Origin: Dinoroseobacter sp049800775
Lineage (GTDB): Bacteria > Pseudomonadota > Alphaproteobacteria > Rhodobacterales > Rhodobacteraceae
Assembly: GCF_049800775.1 (NCBI RefSeq)
Contig: NZ_JBNAFR010000002.1
Span: 186,001 to 250,000 of the forward strand
Reading direction: 5' to 3'
Length of the DNA: 64,000 nucleotides
Made by a program: the position numbers and the translations under genes
Shown here: in pieces, positions 16,304-25,616 of the stretch
Position numbering within the stretch: the stretch's first letter is position 1
How the letters are laid out: each line of letters begins with the position of its first letter
The notes under the pieces: generated by a model
Databases searched by the model: none
What the model saw: the letters and a program-made list of their open reading frames with translations, nothing else
What the model was told of the DNA's origin: nothing

Positions 16304-18832
16304 TTACTCTCGCCCGCGCAGGGTCCGCGCGGGCCGGGTCGCCAGCGGGCGCAGGGCGAAGGCGAGCCCCGCCAACAATGTGGCCGCGGCCCCGCCGGTG
16401 ACAATCGCCAGAGCCGAAATCGGCTCGAACCGGTAGCTTGTCTCCATCACAAAGGTCATCACGCCCCAACCGGCCAATCCGCCCGCAAGGATCGCGACCA
16501 GCCCGGCTGCCAGCCCGAGAAAGGCTGAGCGCAAGGCAAAGCTCGCAAGGATCCGCGCCCGGGTGGCACCCACCGTCTTGAGCACGGCGGCTTCGAACAC
16601 CCGCGCCCGCTCCCCCGCTGCTGCCGCCCCGATCAGAACGACGAAGCCGGTGATCAGCGTGGCCGCCGCGCCATAGCTTGTGGCCGCGGCCAGCCCGGAC
16701 AGGGCCTCGGTCACCCGGTCAATGGCGTCGCGCACCCGGATCGCGGTGATGTTGGGCGCATCTGCCGCCACATCCCGCAAAAGCTGCGCCTCGGCCTCTT
16801 CGGCGGCATAGACCGTGGCGATATGGGTATGAGGCGCGCCAGCCACGGCAGCGGGGTTCATGGTCAGCACGAACCCGATCCCGGCGGTCGAGAAATCCAC
16901 GACGCGGAAACTGGTGATCTCGGCCTCGATATCGCGGCCCAGAATGTTCACGGTCAGCCGGTCGCCCAGCTCAAGCCCAAGCTCCAGCGCCTCTTCCTCG
17001 GCAAAGCTGATCTGGGGCGGTCCCGAATAATCCTCGGGCCAGAAGGCCCCCTCGGTGATCCGCGTGTCCGGGCCGAGGGCAGCCGCGTAGGTGATGCCCC
17101 GGTCGCCGCGCACGACCCAGTGATCCCCGGCCACCTCGCGCGCAGGCTGGCCGTTGATCTCGGTGATCACGCCGCGCAGCATCGGCGCGGTATCCACGCG
17201 CCGCACATCCGGATCGCCCCGCGTCCGGGACAGGAAGTCCGGCAGCTGGTCGGTCTGAATATCCACAAAGAAATAGCTCGGCGCGTCCTGCGGCAGCTCC
17301 TCGGCGATGACCGTGCGCAGGTTGCTGTCGATCTGCCCCACAGCTGCGAGCACGGCTAGGCCGAGACCGAGCGACAGCACGACAGAGGTCGTCTCGCCCC
17401 CGGGGCCCCCAACCGCGCCGAGCGCCAGCCTCAGGGCGGTGCGGCCGCGCACGATCCTGGACCGGGCCAAGCGGCGCGCGGCCCGCCGCACCAGCCAAGC
17501 GGCCCCGATCAACAGCACCAGCGCCCCGGCAATGCCGCCGACCGAACCCATGGCCAGCGTCGGGATGCCCGAGAACATCACCGCACTGCCCACCAGCGCG
17601 AGCACGGCGAGGATCACCGCAGCGAGGTATTTCCCGCGCGGCCAGTGAAACTTGGGCGTGGAGGCATCGCGAAAGAGCTCGGCGGCGCGGACCTGTTCGG
17701 TGCGCGCAAGCGGCCAGAGCGTGAAGACAAGCGCCGTCAGGATCCCGTAAAGCGCCGCCTCGGCCAGCGGTCCGGGATGGACCCCGAAGGCGGCGGGAAT
17801 GGGGAGGGTCTCGCTCAGGATCGGAGCCGCAAGCAGGGGGATCGCCGCGCCAATGGTCAGCCCTGCGGTCACGCCAAGCGCCGTCAGAACGCCGATCTGC
17901 ATAAGATAGGCGGCAAAGATCGTGCTGCCCTCGGCCCCAAGCGTCTTGAGCGTCGCGATCACCGGGGTCTTGCCGTCCAGATAGGCGCGCACGGCGGCGG
18001 AAATCCCGACCCCGCCCACGGCCAGCCCGGCAAGGCCGACCAGCACGAGGAACGAGCCGATCCGTTCGACAAACCGCTCGACCCCCGGGGCGGCATTGCG
18101 GCTGTCACGCCAGCGCATGCCGCTGTCGCGGAACAGTCCCTCGGCGGTGTCCTCCATCTCCTGCAGGTCGGTGCCCACGGGCAGGGAAAGGCGGTACTCG
18201 GTCTCAAACAGGCTGCCGGGGCCGATCAAGCCGCTTTCGGCCAGATCCTCGGTGCGCACGATGGTCGTCGGGCCGAGCCCGAAGCCGCCTCCGGCGCTGT
18301 CCGGTTCCCGCTCCAGCACGGCCGAAAGGCGAAACTCCTGCGTGCCGAGCCGGAAGGTGTCACCGATCTCGAGCCCCATCCGGTCCACGAGGATCTGCTG
18401 GATCACCGCCCCGGGGATCTCGCCCCCGAGGGCCGAGGCCAGCGGGATATCCGGGCTGAGCACCACCGCGCCCTTCAGCGGGTAGAGGTCATCGACCGCC
18501 TTCACTTGAGTCAGGCCGCGCTCGGGCCCATCGGGGCCGTCTACCACCACCATGGAGCGGAACTCCACGATTTCAGAGACTTCCAGCGCGTTCTCGTCCA
18601 TCCAGGCGCGCTCGCTTTCGGTGGCGAAGCGATAGGTGAACTCCATCTGGCCATCGCCACCAAGGATCACCGCGCCTTCGCGCTCCAGCCCTTGCTGGAT
18701 TGCCACGCGGACAGAGCCCACGGCGGCAATCGCCGCCACGCCAAGGGCAAGACAGAGCAGAAAGACCCGGAACCCGGCGATCCCGCCGCGCAGCTCACGT
18801 CGGGCGATCCGGCCCGCGACCGCGAGGCTCAT
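16304..18832 (-). CDS. FtsX-like ABC transporter permease (YbbP type)
   Basis: An 842-residue inner-membrane protein. An N-terminal transmembrane helix (FRVFLLCLALGVAAIAAVGSV) precedes a large periplasmic domain to about residue 260; FtsX-type helices follow (FLVLVGLAGLAVGGVGISAAV, then DGKTPVIATLKTLGA). The layout is then repeated with a second periplasmic part and a final FtsX block ending near VLKTVGATRARI. This duplicated arrangement is that of YbbP/lipoprotein-release-type permeases. Its start overlaps the stop of the ATPase gene by 4 bp (ATGA), so the two are coupled. With divergent tesA, this is the conserved ybbA-ybbP/tesA arrangement known from enterobacteria. The exported substrate is unknown. 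Confidence 0.9.
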   Translation of the reverse strand: MSLAVAGRIARRELRGGIAGFRVFLLCLALGVAAIAAVGSVRVAIQQGLEREGAVILGGDGQMEFTYRFATESERAWMDENALEVSEIVEFRSMVVVDGPDGPERGLTQVKAVDDLYPLKGAVVLSPDIPLASALGGEIPGAVIQQILVDRMGLEIGDTFRLGTQEFRLSAVLEREPDSAGGGFGLGPTTIVRTEDLAESGLIGPGSLFETEYRLSLPVGTDLQEMEDTAEGLFRDSGMRWRDSRNAAPGVERFVERIGSFLVLVGLAGLAVGGVGISAAVRAYLDGKTPVIATLKTLGAEGSTIFAAYLMQIGVLTALGVTAGLTIGAAIPLLAAPILSETLPIPAAFGVHPGPLAEAALYGILTALVFTLWPLARTEQVRAAELFRDASTPKFHWPRGKYLAAVILAVLALVGSAVMFSGIPTLAMGSVGGIAGALVLLIGAAWLVRRAARRLARSRIVRGRTALRLALGAVGGPGGETTSVVLSLGLGLAVLAAVGQIDSNLRTVIAEELPQDAPSYFFVDIQTDQLPDFLSRTRGDPDVRRVDTAPMLRGVITEINGQPAREVAGDHWVVRGDRGITYAAALGPDTRITEGAFWPEDYSGPPQISFAEEEALELGLELGDRLTVNILGRDIEAEITSFRVVDFSTAGIGFVLTMNPAAVAGAPHTHIATVYAAEEAEAQLLRDVAADAPNITAIRVRDAIDRVTEALSGLAAATSYGAAATLITGFVVLIGAAAAGERARVFEAAVLKTVGATRARILASFALRSAFLGLAAGLVAILAGGLAGWGVMTFVMETSYRFEPISALAIVTGGAAATLLAGLAFALRPLATRPARTLRGRE

Positions 18833-19530
18833 TCCGCCGCCTCACGCTGGGCGGTGGTGTCGCTGTCCACGCGCCCGTCGCGCAGGCGAATGACCCGGTC
18901 ACACCGCGCGGCCAGTTCGCGCGCATGGGTGACCAGCACCAGCGTCGCGCCGTGGCGGTCGCGCAGGCCAAAGAGCAGATCCATGATCGCCTCGCCGGTT
19001 GTGCCGTCGAGATTGCCCGTGGGCTCATCGGCCAGCAGAAGCTTGGGACGGGGGGCGGCGGCGCGGGCCAGGGCCACACGCTGCTGCTCGCCACCGGACA
19101 TCTGGGACGGGTAATGATGCAACCGGTCCGCCAGACCGACCGAGGCGAGCTCGGCCTCGGCGCGCTCAAACGCATCGGCGGCCCCGGCCAGTTCAAGAGG
19201 GGTTGCCACGTTTTCCAGAGCGGTCATGGTGGGAATGAGGTGGAAGGATTGGAACACGACGCCCATATGATCCCTGCGGAACCGGGCCAATGCGTCCTCG
19301 TCGAGCCGCGTCAGGTCATGGCCAAGCGCCAGCACCTGACCGCCGGTGGCACGTTCGAGCCCCCCGAGCACCATGAGGAGTGAAGATTTGCCCGACCCCG
19401 ACGGCCCGATGAGCCCCACCGTTTCCCCGGTTGTGATCTCCAGCGAGATGTCATGCAGAATGTCCACCGGCCCCGCATTCCCGTCCAGGCGAAGCGAAAC
19501 ATCGGTGAGCGACAGGACAGCGTCTGACAT
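18829..19530 (-). CDS. ABC transporter ATP-binding protein (YbbA/LolD type)
   Basis: A 233-residue ATPase partner of the FtsX-like permease. It has Walker A GPSGSGKSS, Q-loop VVFQSFHLIPTMTALENVATPLEL, signature MSGGEQQRVALARA, Walker B LLLADEPTGNLD and the switch His in VLVTHARELA. MacB/LolD-type ATPases of this size power mechanotransmission rather than classical import. Its ATG (complement of 19528-19530) overlaps the ATG of divergent tesA (19529-19531), so if both starts are right there is no separate promoter region and each promoter lies inside the other gene. Confidence 0.93.
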   Translation of the reverse strand: MSDAVLSLTDVSLRLDGNAGPVDILHDISLEITTGETVGLIGPSGSGKSSLLMVLGGLERATGGQVLALGHDLTRLDEDALARFRRDHMGVVFQSFHLIPTMTALENVATPLELAGAADAFERAEAELASVGLADRLHHYPSQMSGGEQQRVALARAAAPRPKLLLADEPTGNLDGTTGEAIMDLLFGLRDRHGATLVLVTHARELAARCDRVIRLRDGRVDSDTTAQREAAE

Positions 19531-20239
19531 GGGCGGGGGTCTCCGAGCGAAGGGGGTTGCAAGGGCATATGGGGCGCGTGGGGCGTTTCGCAAGGCGCGG
19601 GCAGGGCTTGCCGGGCTGGCGGGCGCGGTTTGGCTGGCGCTCAGCCCAGCCATGGCGGAGCCGGTGACGGTCGCGGCCCTCGGCGACAGCCTGACCCAGG
19701 GTTATGGCCTGCCGCAGGCGGACGGGTTCGTCCCGCAGCTGCAGCGCTGGCTCGAGGCGCAGGGCGAAGAGGTCGCGCTGATCAATGCCGGGGTCTCGGG
19801 CGATACCACGGCGGGCGGGCTCAGCCGGGTGGACTGGACCCTGACGCCCGAGGTGGATGCGATGATCGTGGCGCTGGGCGGCAACGACCTGCTGCGCGGG
19901 ATCGACCCATCGGTGAGCCGCGCCAATCTCGACGGGATCCTCGCCAAGGCTCAGGCCCGCGGGCTGCCGGTGCTGCTGGTCGGGCTGGTGGCACCCGGCA
20001 ATTACGGCCCCGAGTACAAGGCGTCCTTTGACGCGATGTACCCGGAGCTCGCCGAGACCTATGGCACGCTTCATGTGGACAGCTTTCTCGGCGCGCTGAC
20101 CGCGCAGGTGGATCAGGTGCAGGCGGTGCGCGATTACATGCAGAGCGACGGGATCCACCCGAATGCCGATGGCGTGGCGCTGATCGTCGAGGCGCTCGGT
20201 CCCGAGGTGCAGGCCCTGATCGACCGCGCGTCGCCCTAG
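19529..20239 (+). CDS. tesA: Arylesterase / acyl-CoA thioesterase I (SGNH hydrolase)
   Basis: A 236-residue SGNH hydrolase with block I GDSLTQGYG (nucleophile Ser), block II NAGVSGDT, block III GGND and block V DGIHPNADG (catalytic Asp-His). The N-terminus is Arg-rich and followed by GLAGLAGAVWLALSPAMA, a signal peptide, so it is probably periplasmic. The only usual start codon giving an intact signal peptide is the ATG at 19529, which overlaps the start of the divergent ATPase gene. Its stop overlaps that of the convergent kinase gene in CTAG (20236-20239). It hydrolyses acyl-thioesters and esters. Confidence 0.9.
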   Translation: MGGGLRAKGVARAYGARGAFRKARAGLAGLAGAVWLALSPAMAEPVTVAALGDSLTQGYGLPQADGFVPQLQRWLEAQGEEVALINAGVSGDTTAGGLSRVDWTLTPEVDAMIVALGGNDLLRGIDPSVSRANLDGILAKAQARGLPVLLVGLVAPGNYGPEYKASFDAMYPELAETYGTLHVDSFLGALTAQVDQVQAVRDYMQSDGIHPNADGVALIVEALGPEVQALIDRASP

Positions 20240-22455
20240 TATTCGGCCACGGCTTCCAGGGCGCTGGTCAGGAACCGTTCCAGCGTGCGGGCATCGATCG
20301 GCTTGTTCAGCAGGTCCACATCCCGGGCCGCACATTGCGCGCGCAGTTCCGGCGAGCGATTGGCCGAGATCAGCCGCGTCGGCAGCTTGCCATGGCGCGC
20401 GTGGATCTGGTCGATCAGGTCGAGCCCGTTCTCGCCGTCATCCAGTTGGTAGTCGATCAGCATCGCATCCGGCGCGATCTCGATCTCGTCCAGCAGGGCA
20501 ATCGCCTCTTCCGCGCCATGGACGTCGAGCACCGAGATGTCCCATTTCTCAAGCAAGAGCGTCATCGCCCGGCGCAGTTCGAGATCATTCTCGACCAGCA
20601 GCACGATCATGCCCGAGCCCGCCAATTGCCCGCCGGTGATCTTGCTGAGCGATCCGGGCAAGGTCAGGTGCGGTTGGTTCGAGAGGGTGACGTTGACGAA
20701 AAAGCCTGAGCCCTTGCCGACAACGGACCACAGGCCCAGCGGGTGGCCCAACCGGGCACAGGCCCGCTCCACGATCGCAAGGCCCAGCCCCAGCCCCTCG
20801 GAGGCGCTGGCCTTGGCATCCAGACGTTCGAACTCCTGAAAGATGATGTCCTGCTTGGTCTCGGGGATGCCGGGGCCCGTGTCCCAGACCTCGATCCGAA
20901 AGGAGTTCCCGTTGCTGCGCGCGCCCACCAGCACCCGGCCCGTATCCGTGTAACGGATCGCGTTCGAGACCAGATTGGCCACGATCCGGCGCAGGTAGGA
21001 GGTATCGGATTCCACCACCGCCGAGCAGGTCAGTACCTTGAAATCCAACCCCTTTTGCGCGGCAATTGGGGTGAATTCCTCGCGGATCGTGTCGAAGATC
21101 GTGTCGAGCCGCACCGAGGTCACTTCGAGTGAGGCCATGCCCGCCTCGAGCTTCGAGATGTCCAGGAGGGCGTCGATGATGTTCTCGACCGAGTTCAGCG
21201 CCCGGTGCGCCTTATGGGCGATCTCGCGCGTGGCCGAGCCGGTTTCAGGCCCGTCCAGCGCCGAGACATAGAGCTTGGCCGCCGAAAGGGGCTGCAACAG
21301 GTCATGGCTCGCCGCCGCCACGAAGCGCGACTTGGAGGCATTCGCCCGCTCCGCTGAGGAGAGTGCATCCTCCAGCTCCAGCGTCCGTTCCATCACGCGC
21401 TGCTCGAGCAGCTCGTTGACCTCGAACAGGGTGCGGGTCGCCTCGCGCTCCGCGGTGACGTCGGTGAAGCTGATCACGAACCCCCGGTCGGGCATTTCCT
21501 GGGCGAAGACATCGAGGATGAGCCCGTCCCGGCGCTTGACCTCGAAGCTGATCGGCTTGCGGTCGCCATCCTCCATCACCCATTGCCACAGGCTGGAGCG
21601 TTTCTCGGCCGCCTCCGTGGTGGTTTCGGATTCGAACCGGTCGAGCAGGGTCTGGAACTGGGTGCCGAGGCGAAAGCGGTTGACCGGCAGGGTCAGCAAT
21701 GTGCCCACCCGCTTGTTCCAGCCCATCAGGCGGGCGTTGCGGTCGAAGATCACCACGCCCTGGTTCAGATGGTCGAGCGTGGCGCGGATCATCCGGGACT
21801 GGCCGTCGAGCAGCTTGTCGCGCTCTTCCCGCTCCAGCCGCATGATGTCGGTGACATCGGTCTGCATGATCACCGTTCCGCCATCATGGGTGCGGTGTTC
21901 CGACACCTGCACCCAGCGGTCGCGCACCATGCGGACATTGAACATCACGTGGTTGTCTTGGTGCCGCTTCAGCCGTCGCTCGGCCCAGGCCTCGGGCGAC
22001 AGATCCACGGGCAGGGCGAGGAACCGGCTGTGGCTGACCAGCTCGACATAGCGCTTGAAGGTCAGGCCCGGCGACAGCTCCGCCTGCAGGTCGAGCATAT
22101 GCATGCCGAAGCGGCTGTTGCACATGACCAGCTCGTCCTGTGCATTGAAGAGGGCGAACCCCTCCTGAATGGTCTCGATCGCACTGGACAGGTCTGCCCG
22201 CGCGCTCTCGGCGGCCCGATTGGCCTCGGCGAGCCGGGCGTTGGAATCGTTGAGCAGATCCAGCGCATGTTCGAGATCCGCCGTGCGCTGGCGCACCTGA
22301 TCTTCGAGCAGGGCGGCGCGTTCGAACTGGCGATAGGCGACGCCGGTCTTGTCGGTATCCTGTTCGACCCGACGCATGAGCACATCCGTGATCTGGCGCA
22401 GCTTTTCATTCTGCCGCTCCAGCGAGTCACTTGGATCGATCAGCCAGTCCGTCAT
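20236..22455 (-). CDS. Soluble PAS-domain hybrid histidine kinase
   Basis: A 739-residue cytoplasmic sensor kinase without membrane helices. An N-terminal coiled coil (about 10-95) is followed by two PAS-like domains (about 90-205 and 225-340), a second coiled coil, and the HisKA box FVAAASHDLLQPLSAAKLY with H384. The HATPase domain has N boxes near 494-498, DTGPGI at 525-530 and GLGLGL at 554-559. A C-terminal receiver carries the phospho-acceptor D668 (LIDYQL). The architecture resembles ErcS'/NahK- and FlhS-type kinases that act with FIST proteins and EraR-like regulators on quinoprotein alcohol oxidation. It overlaps the FIST gene by 29 bp and lies downstream of it. Confidence 0.9.
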   Translation of the reverse strand: MTDWLIDPSDSLERQNEKLRQITDVLMRRVEQDTDKTGVAYRQFERAALLEDQVRQRTADLEHALDLLNDSNARLAEANRAAESARADLSSAIETIQEGFALFNAQDELVMCNSRFGMHMLDLQAELSPGLTFKRYVELVSHSRFLALPVDLSPEAWAERRLKRHQDNHVMFNVRMVRDRWVQVSEHRTHDGGTVIMQTDVTDIMRLEREERDKLLDGQSRMIRATLDHLNQGVVIFDRNARLMGWNKRVGTLLTLPVNRFRLGTQFQTLLDRFESETTTEAAEKRSSLWQWVMEDGDRKPISFEVKRRDGLILDVFAQEMPDRGFVISFTDVTAEREATRTLFEVNELLEQRVMERTLELEDALSSAERANASKSRFVAAASHDLLQPLSAAKLYVSALDGPETGSATREIAHKAHRALNSVENIIDALLDISKLEAGMASLEVTSVRLDTIFDTIREEFTPIAAQKGLDFKVLTCSAVVESDTSYLRRIVANLVSNAIRYTDTGRVLVGARSNGNSFRIEVWDTGPGIPETKQDIIFQEFERLDAKASASEGLGLGLAIVERACARLGHPLGLWSVVGKGSGFFVNVTLSNQPHLTLPGSLSKITGGQLAGSGMIVLLVENDLELRRAMTLLLEKWDISVLDVHGAEEAIALLDEIEIAPDAMLIDYQLDDGENGLDLIDQIHARHGKLPTRLISANRSPELRAQCAARDVDLLNKPIDARTLERFLTSALEAVAEY

Positions 22456-23626
22456 TCGCGCTCCCGGGTTGGTCGCCTTGGGGTGCAGGCGGATAGATCG
22501 CCACGCCGGTCATCGTATGATTGACATGCATGGCGTTCAATTGCTCACCATAGGTTGAAAAACCGACAACGCAATGCTCGGCCAGCGTGTTCGAGATCCG
22601 GCCCATCATCTGCTTCTGCCCGGCCTCCAGCCGGCGCAGGATGCAGTCGCAGGCGATGATGCCCGCAGGCTTGCCGCCTTCGGCAAGCGCATCGAACTCG
22701 CGTTCGAGATGGGCCACAAGATCATCAGGCTCGGCGAGGGTCAGCACCAGCCCCTCGTCGATGGCCGAGAAAAACACCAGATCGCCATCCTCGGTGACCT
22801 GCTGAATGGCGCGCACATGATGGGTGCCGCCGATGGTCACCACCACCGGATGGGCGGCAAAGGTGAAAGGGCCCAGCTGCTCGGGGTCCTTGCCCAGCAC
22901 GCGGGCATATTCCCGGGCCGCCGGGGCGGCGTTCAGGCTGTGGACCATGCGGCGGCTGGGATCGGCATCGGTCACCACGAGACGCCGGTCCGTCGGGGTC
23001 AGATGGTCGAGGCTGAACACCTTCACCGGGCAGAGTGTCCGCACGAAGGTCACGATGGCCGCGTTCTGAAACGGGGTGCCGTTGAGCGAGACGAAGGTTT
23101 CCTCGAACCGCGCCCCGTCGCCCGCCGAGCCGCCAAAGAGCGGCATGGGGCCAAGCCCGGTGGCCAGACCAAAGGCCAGCTCGTCCTCCTTGAGCGACAG
23201 CCCGTCGATCATCAGGAAGGCAAACTCGTTTTCCCAGGTCTCGGCGCGGCGCGTCAGCTTCTGACGCTTGCGGATCGTACGCCCGATCAGCTCCTGCGTG
23301 TCGATCTTTTCCAGCGTGTCGATCAGCATGGTCTCGACCGCAAAGAGCGCGGAGGGCAGGCCGACGGCCACGATCTCATCCTCGGTATAGCCCGAGGCCG
23401 AGATCTCTCCGGCGGTGGTGCAGGCCAGCACCGGGGTGTCGCCAAAGAGCTTGTCGGCCCGGGCGATCACATCGCGGAAATCCGTGGCCGGGGTGACGAA
23501 GAGGATGACAAGGGCCAAAGGCTCGGTGCACAGGGCATCGCGCAATCGGGTCATCGCATCGGGTTCATCGCAGCGTATATGGGCCTGCAAAAAGGCCTGT
23601 GGCGCGCCATCGGGCGTGCTGAGCAT
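22427..23626 (-). CDS. FIST-domain sensory protein
   Basis: A 399-residue cytoplasmic protein with FIST N and FIST C domains. Typical segments are TPVLACTTAGEISASGYTEDEIVAVGL (N domain), LMIDGLSLKEDELAFGLATGLGPMPLFGGSAGDG, and the C-domain pieces GVFSLDHL-like VKVFSLDHLTPTD and AGIIACDCILRRLE...GFSTYGEQLNAMHVNHT. FIST domains are predicted small-ligand sensors often encoded beside kinases. Here it is coupled by a 29-bp overlap to the hybrid kinase, so it probably feeds a metabolite signal to it. The ligand is not known. Confidence 0.9.
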   Translation of the reverse strand: MLSTPDGAPQAFLQAHIRCDEPDAMTRLRDALCTEPLALVILFVTPATDFRDVIARADKLFGDTPVLACTTAGEISASGYTEDEIVAVGLPSALFAVETMLIDTLEKIDTQELIGRTIRKRQKLTRRAETWENEFAFLMIDGLSLKEDELAFGLATGLGPMPLFGGSAGDGARFEETFVSLNGTPFQNAAIVTFVRTLCPVKVFSLDHLTPTDRRLVVTDADPSRRMVHSLNAAPAAREYARVLGKDPEQLGPFTFAAHPVVVTIGGTHHVRAIQQVTEDGDLVFFSAIDEGLVLTLAEPDDLVAHLEREFDALAEGGKPAGIIACDCILRRLEAGQKQMMGRISNTLAEHCVVGFSTYGEQLNAMHVNHTMTGVAIYPPAPQGDQPGSANDGLADRSK

Positions 23627-23694
23627 CTCCGCGGTCCCCCCTTCCAGCCCCCGTCCTCCCGGAAGCTGTCCTCAAGGCCCGGCGGGTACGCCGC

Positions 23695-24381
23695 TCAGGC
23701 CATCGAGCTGTTCTCGTTCGCCACAAAGTTGGCGAAATTTGCCTCTTGTGCAATCAAAACCGCCTGGGTGCGGCTTTGGACGCCCAATTTGCGCATAATC
23801 GCGGTGACATGCGCCTTTACCGTCGTTTCGGCAATAGACAGGTCATAGGCGATCTGTTTGTTCAGCTTGCCCGCGCAGATCAGCTGCAGGATTCGCGCCT
23901 GCTGTTTCGTGAGCAGGCCCAGCCGGGCGAGCGCCTCTTCGGCATTGTTCTGCGGTCCGTCCCGGTCCGAGGTGGGCACATAGCTGTCAGGTGTGAAGAT
24001 CGCGCCCTTCTGGATCGCCTCGAACGCATCGCGGAACACATCGCGCTTGGAATGCTTGGGCACGAAGCCCGCAGCCCCGACCCGCAGGGTCGACGAGATC
24101 ATCCGGTTGTCCGCCATGGACGACACCACGACGACGGGCGTTTCCGGCGCCACGGATTTCAGACGGATCAGCCCGTCGAGCCCGTTCACATCCGGCAGGT
24201 TCAGATCGAGAATGATCACATCCGGGTGCACTTCCTCAAGCTGGGTCAGGGCCGCTTCCAGATGATCGGCCGTGTTGATGGCATCGATGCTGGCCACCGT
24301 TTTCAGGGTCATCGAGAGCGCATCGCAGAACAACGGGTGATCATCCACGATCATCGCTGTCTTGAAGACTGTTGCCACCAT
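23695..24381 (-). CDS. LuxR/NarL-type response regulator (EraR/AgmR/FlhR-like)
   Basis: A 228-residue response regulator. The receiver has acidic pair D13-D14 and phospho-acceptor D59 in VIILDLNLPDVNG. The C-terminal LuxR helix-turn-helix is LTKQQARILQLICAGKLNKQIAYDLSIAETTVKAHVTAIMRKLGV. It is most like regulators that switch on quinoprotein alcohol oxidation: EraR/AgmR for exaA in Pseudomonas, FlhR for methanol and formaldehyde genes in Paracoccus. The start is taken as the Met before VATVFKTAMIVDD. It heads the regulator, FIST, kinase run. An AGTCGCAA box lies 123 bp upstream on the minus strand, suggesting autoregulation (inference). Confidence 0.9.
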   Translation of the reverse strand: MVATVFKTAMIVDDHPLFCDALSMTLKTVASIDAINTADHLEAALTQLEEVHPDVIILDLNLPDVNGLDGLIRLKSVAPETPVVVVSSMADNRMISSTLRVGAAGFVPKHSKRDVFRDAFEAIQKGAIFTPDSYVPTSDRDGPQNNAEEALARLGLLTKQQARILQLICAGKLNKQIAYDLSIAETTVKAHVTAIMRKLGVQSRTQAVLIAQEANFANFVANENSSMA

Positions 24382-24503
24382 CGCCTGTTGTCCTTTTGCC
24401 GTCCGGTCGGGCCTCATGGCTTCTGAGGCGGCCGGTTCTTGACTTTAATCATAAGAAAAAACTGCCCGAGGAAAACCAAGCCATTGGTCCCATAGCCGCG
24501 TGG

Positions 24504-24511
24504 TTGCGACT
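24504..24511 (-). promoter_or_regulatory. Candidate response-regulator box upstream of the regulator gene
   Basis: AGTCGCAA on the minus strand in the 159-bp gap between the agmatinase-like gene and the regulator. It fits the [A/G]GTCG[C/T]A[A/T] pattern also found at 27633, 28918, 28953, 35509 and 37330, all in noncoding DNA of the quinoprotein/cox locus. Confidence 0.35.
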
Positions 24512-24540
24512 CTGCATCAGGGGCTGAACACGGCCATTCG

Positions 24541-25521
24541 TTAAGATTTCGCGGTGTTTTCCGCGATCATCGAGATCATTTCGAACAGGATGGCCGAGGC
24601 GGTCAGGGCCGTGATCTGGTTCGGGGCGTCCTTGGTGGGCATCATGCAGACCACGTCCCCGCCGATGATGTTGAGCCCGCGCACCGCGTGGAGAAGGCCC
24701 ACGGCCTCGTCGATGTCAAAACCCTTCTCGCCCGGTTCGAGATTGGAGACCGCGGGCGCGATGGTCGGGTCGAGGCAGTCGAGATCGAAGGTGATATAGA
24801 CCGGGCGTCCGGCCAGCGTCTCGCGGGTCTGGGCCACCACCTCGGCGAGGCCACGGCGGCGGAACTCCTTCATGGTGACCACGTTGTAGCCGTACTCGTA
24901 GGAAGGCTGCAGCCAGTCGAGCGTGCGGGCATGGCCGCGCAAACCGATCTGCATCGAGTGGGTCGGGTCCACCTGGCCCTGATCTGCGAGATAGGCCCCC
25001 CAATGGGCCGCCGATTTCTTCGCGCCGAGGAAGTGATCGACCTTGGTGAAGACATCCGTATGGGCGTCCAGATGGAGGAAGCAGACTTTCTCGCCGCCCG
25101 CCAGATGTCCGTTCCCAAGGGCCTGGACGATCCCGCCGGTGATTGAATGGTCGCCGCCCACCGAGACCGGGCGCGCGCCGGCCGCGTCGATGCCTTTGTA
25201 GAAGGCGGTGATGTCGGCGATGCAGGCTTCGTTGTCATTGGCCCGGGGCAGGGGGACATCGCCGATATCCACGATCCGCGCGGCGCTCCACGGGTCAAGG
25301 TTGAACCCGCCATGCATCCGCCGCGCGACGCTGGAGACGTTGCGTACGGCGCGCGGGCCCAGATGCTGGTCGCGCTCGGTCGTGCCGTTGCCGGTGGAAT
25401 GGGGGACCCCCACCAGCGCGATATCCGCGCCTTCGGGTGGTTCGTTGGGGCAGCGGAACATGGTCGGTATGCCCCACCAGTAGAGGTTTTCCATCATGGC
25501 TGTCTGGTGGGGGTCGGTCAT
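24541..25521 (-). CDS. speB: Agmatinase-family ureohydrolase
   Basis: A 326-residue ureohydrolase that releases urea from a guanidino substrate. Metal ligands are visible: H125 in SVGGDHS, D152/H154/D156 in LHLDAHTD, D246/D248 in TFDLDCLDP. GVPHSTGNGTTERDQHLGPRAVR is the N-terminal family motif. Substrate cannot be fixed by reading: agmatine, guanidinobutyrate and guanidinopropionate enzymes share these motifs. It is on the same strand as the upstream alcohol dehydrogenase but separated from it by a terminator and 241 bp holding a 26-bp palindrome, so it is probably an independent unit. Confidence 0.88.
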   Translation of the reverse strand: MTDPHQTAMMENLYWWGIPTMFRCPNEPPEGADIALVGVPHSTGNGTTERDQHLGPRAVRNVSSVARRMHGGFNLDPWSAARIVDIGDVPLPRANDNEACIADITAFYKGIDAAGARPVSVGGDHSITGGIVQALGNGHLAGGEKVCFLHLDAHTDVFTKVDHFLGAKKSAAHWGAYLADQGQVDPTHSMQIGLRGHARTLDWLQPSYEYGYNVVTMKEFRRRGLAEVVAQTRETLAGRPVYITFDLDCLDPTIAPAVSNLEPGEKGFDIDEAVGLLHAVRGLNIIGGDVVCMMPTKDAPNQITALTASAILFEMISMIAENTAKS

Positions 25522-25616
25522 GGGGGGCTCACAATTGGAGGTAGGTGTCCCGGCAGCCTAGACCACGGACCTGCTTGGCGTCACGCAGGGTTTGGCAGGC
25601 GGGTTGTGCGGGACGT

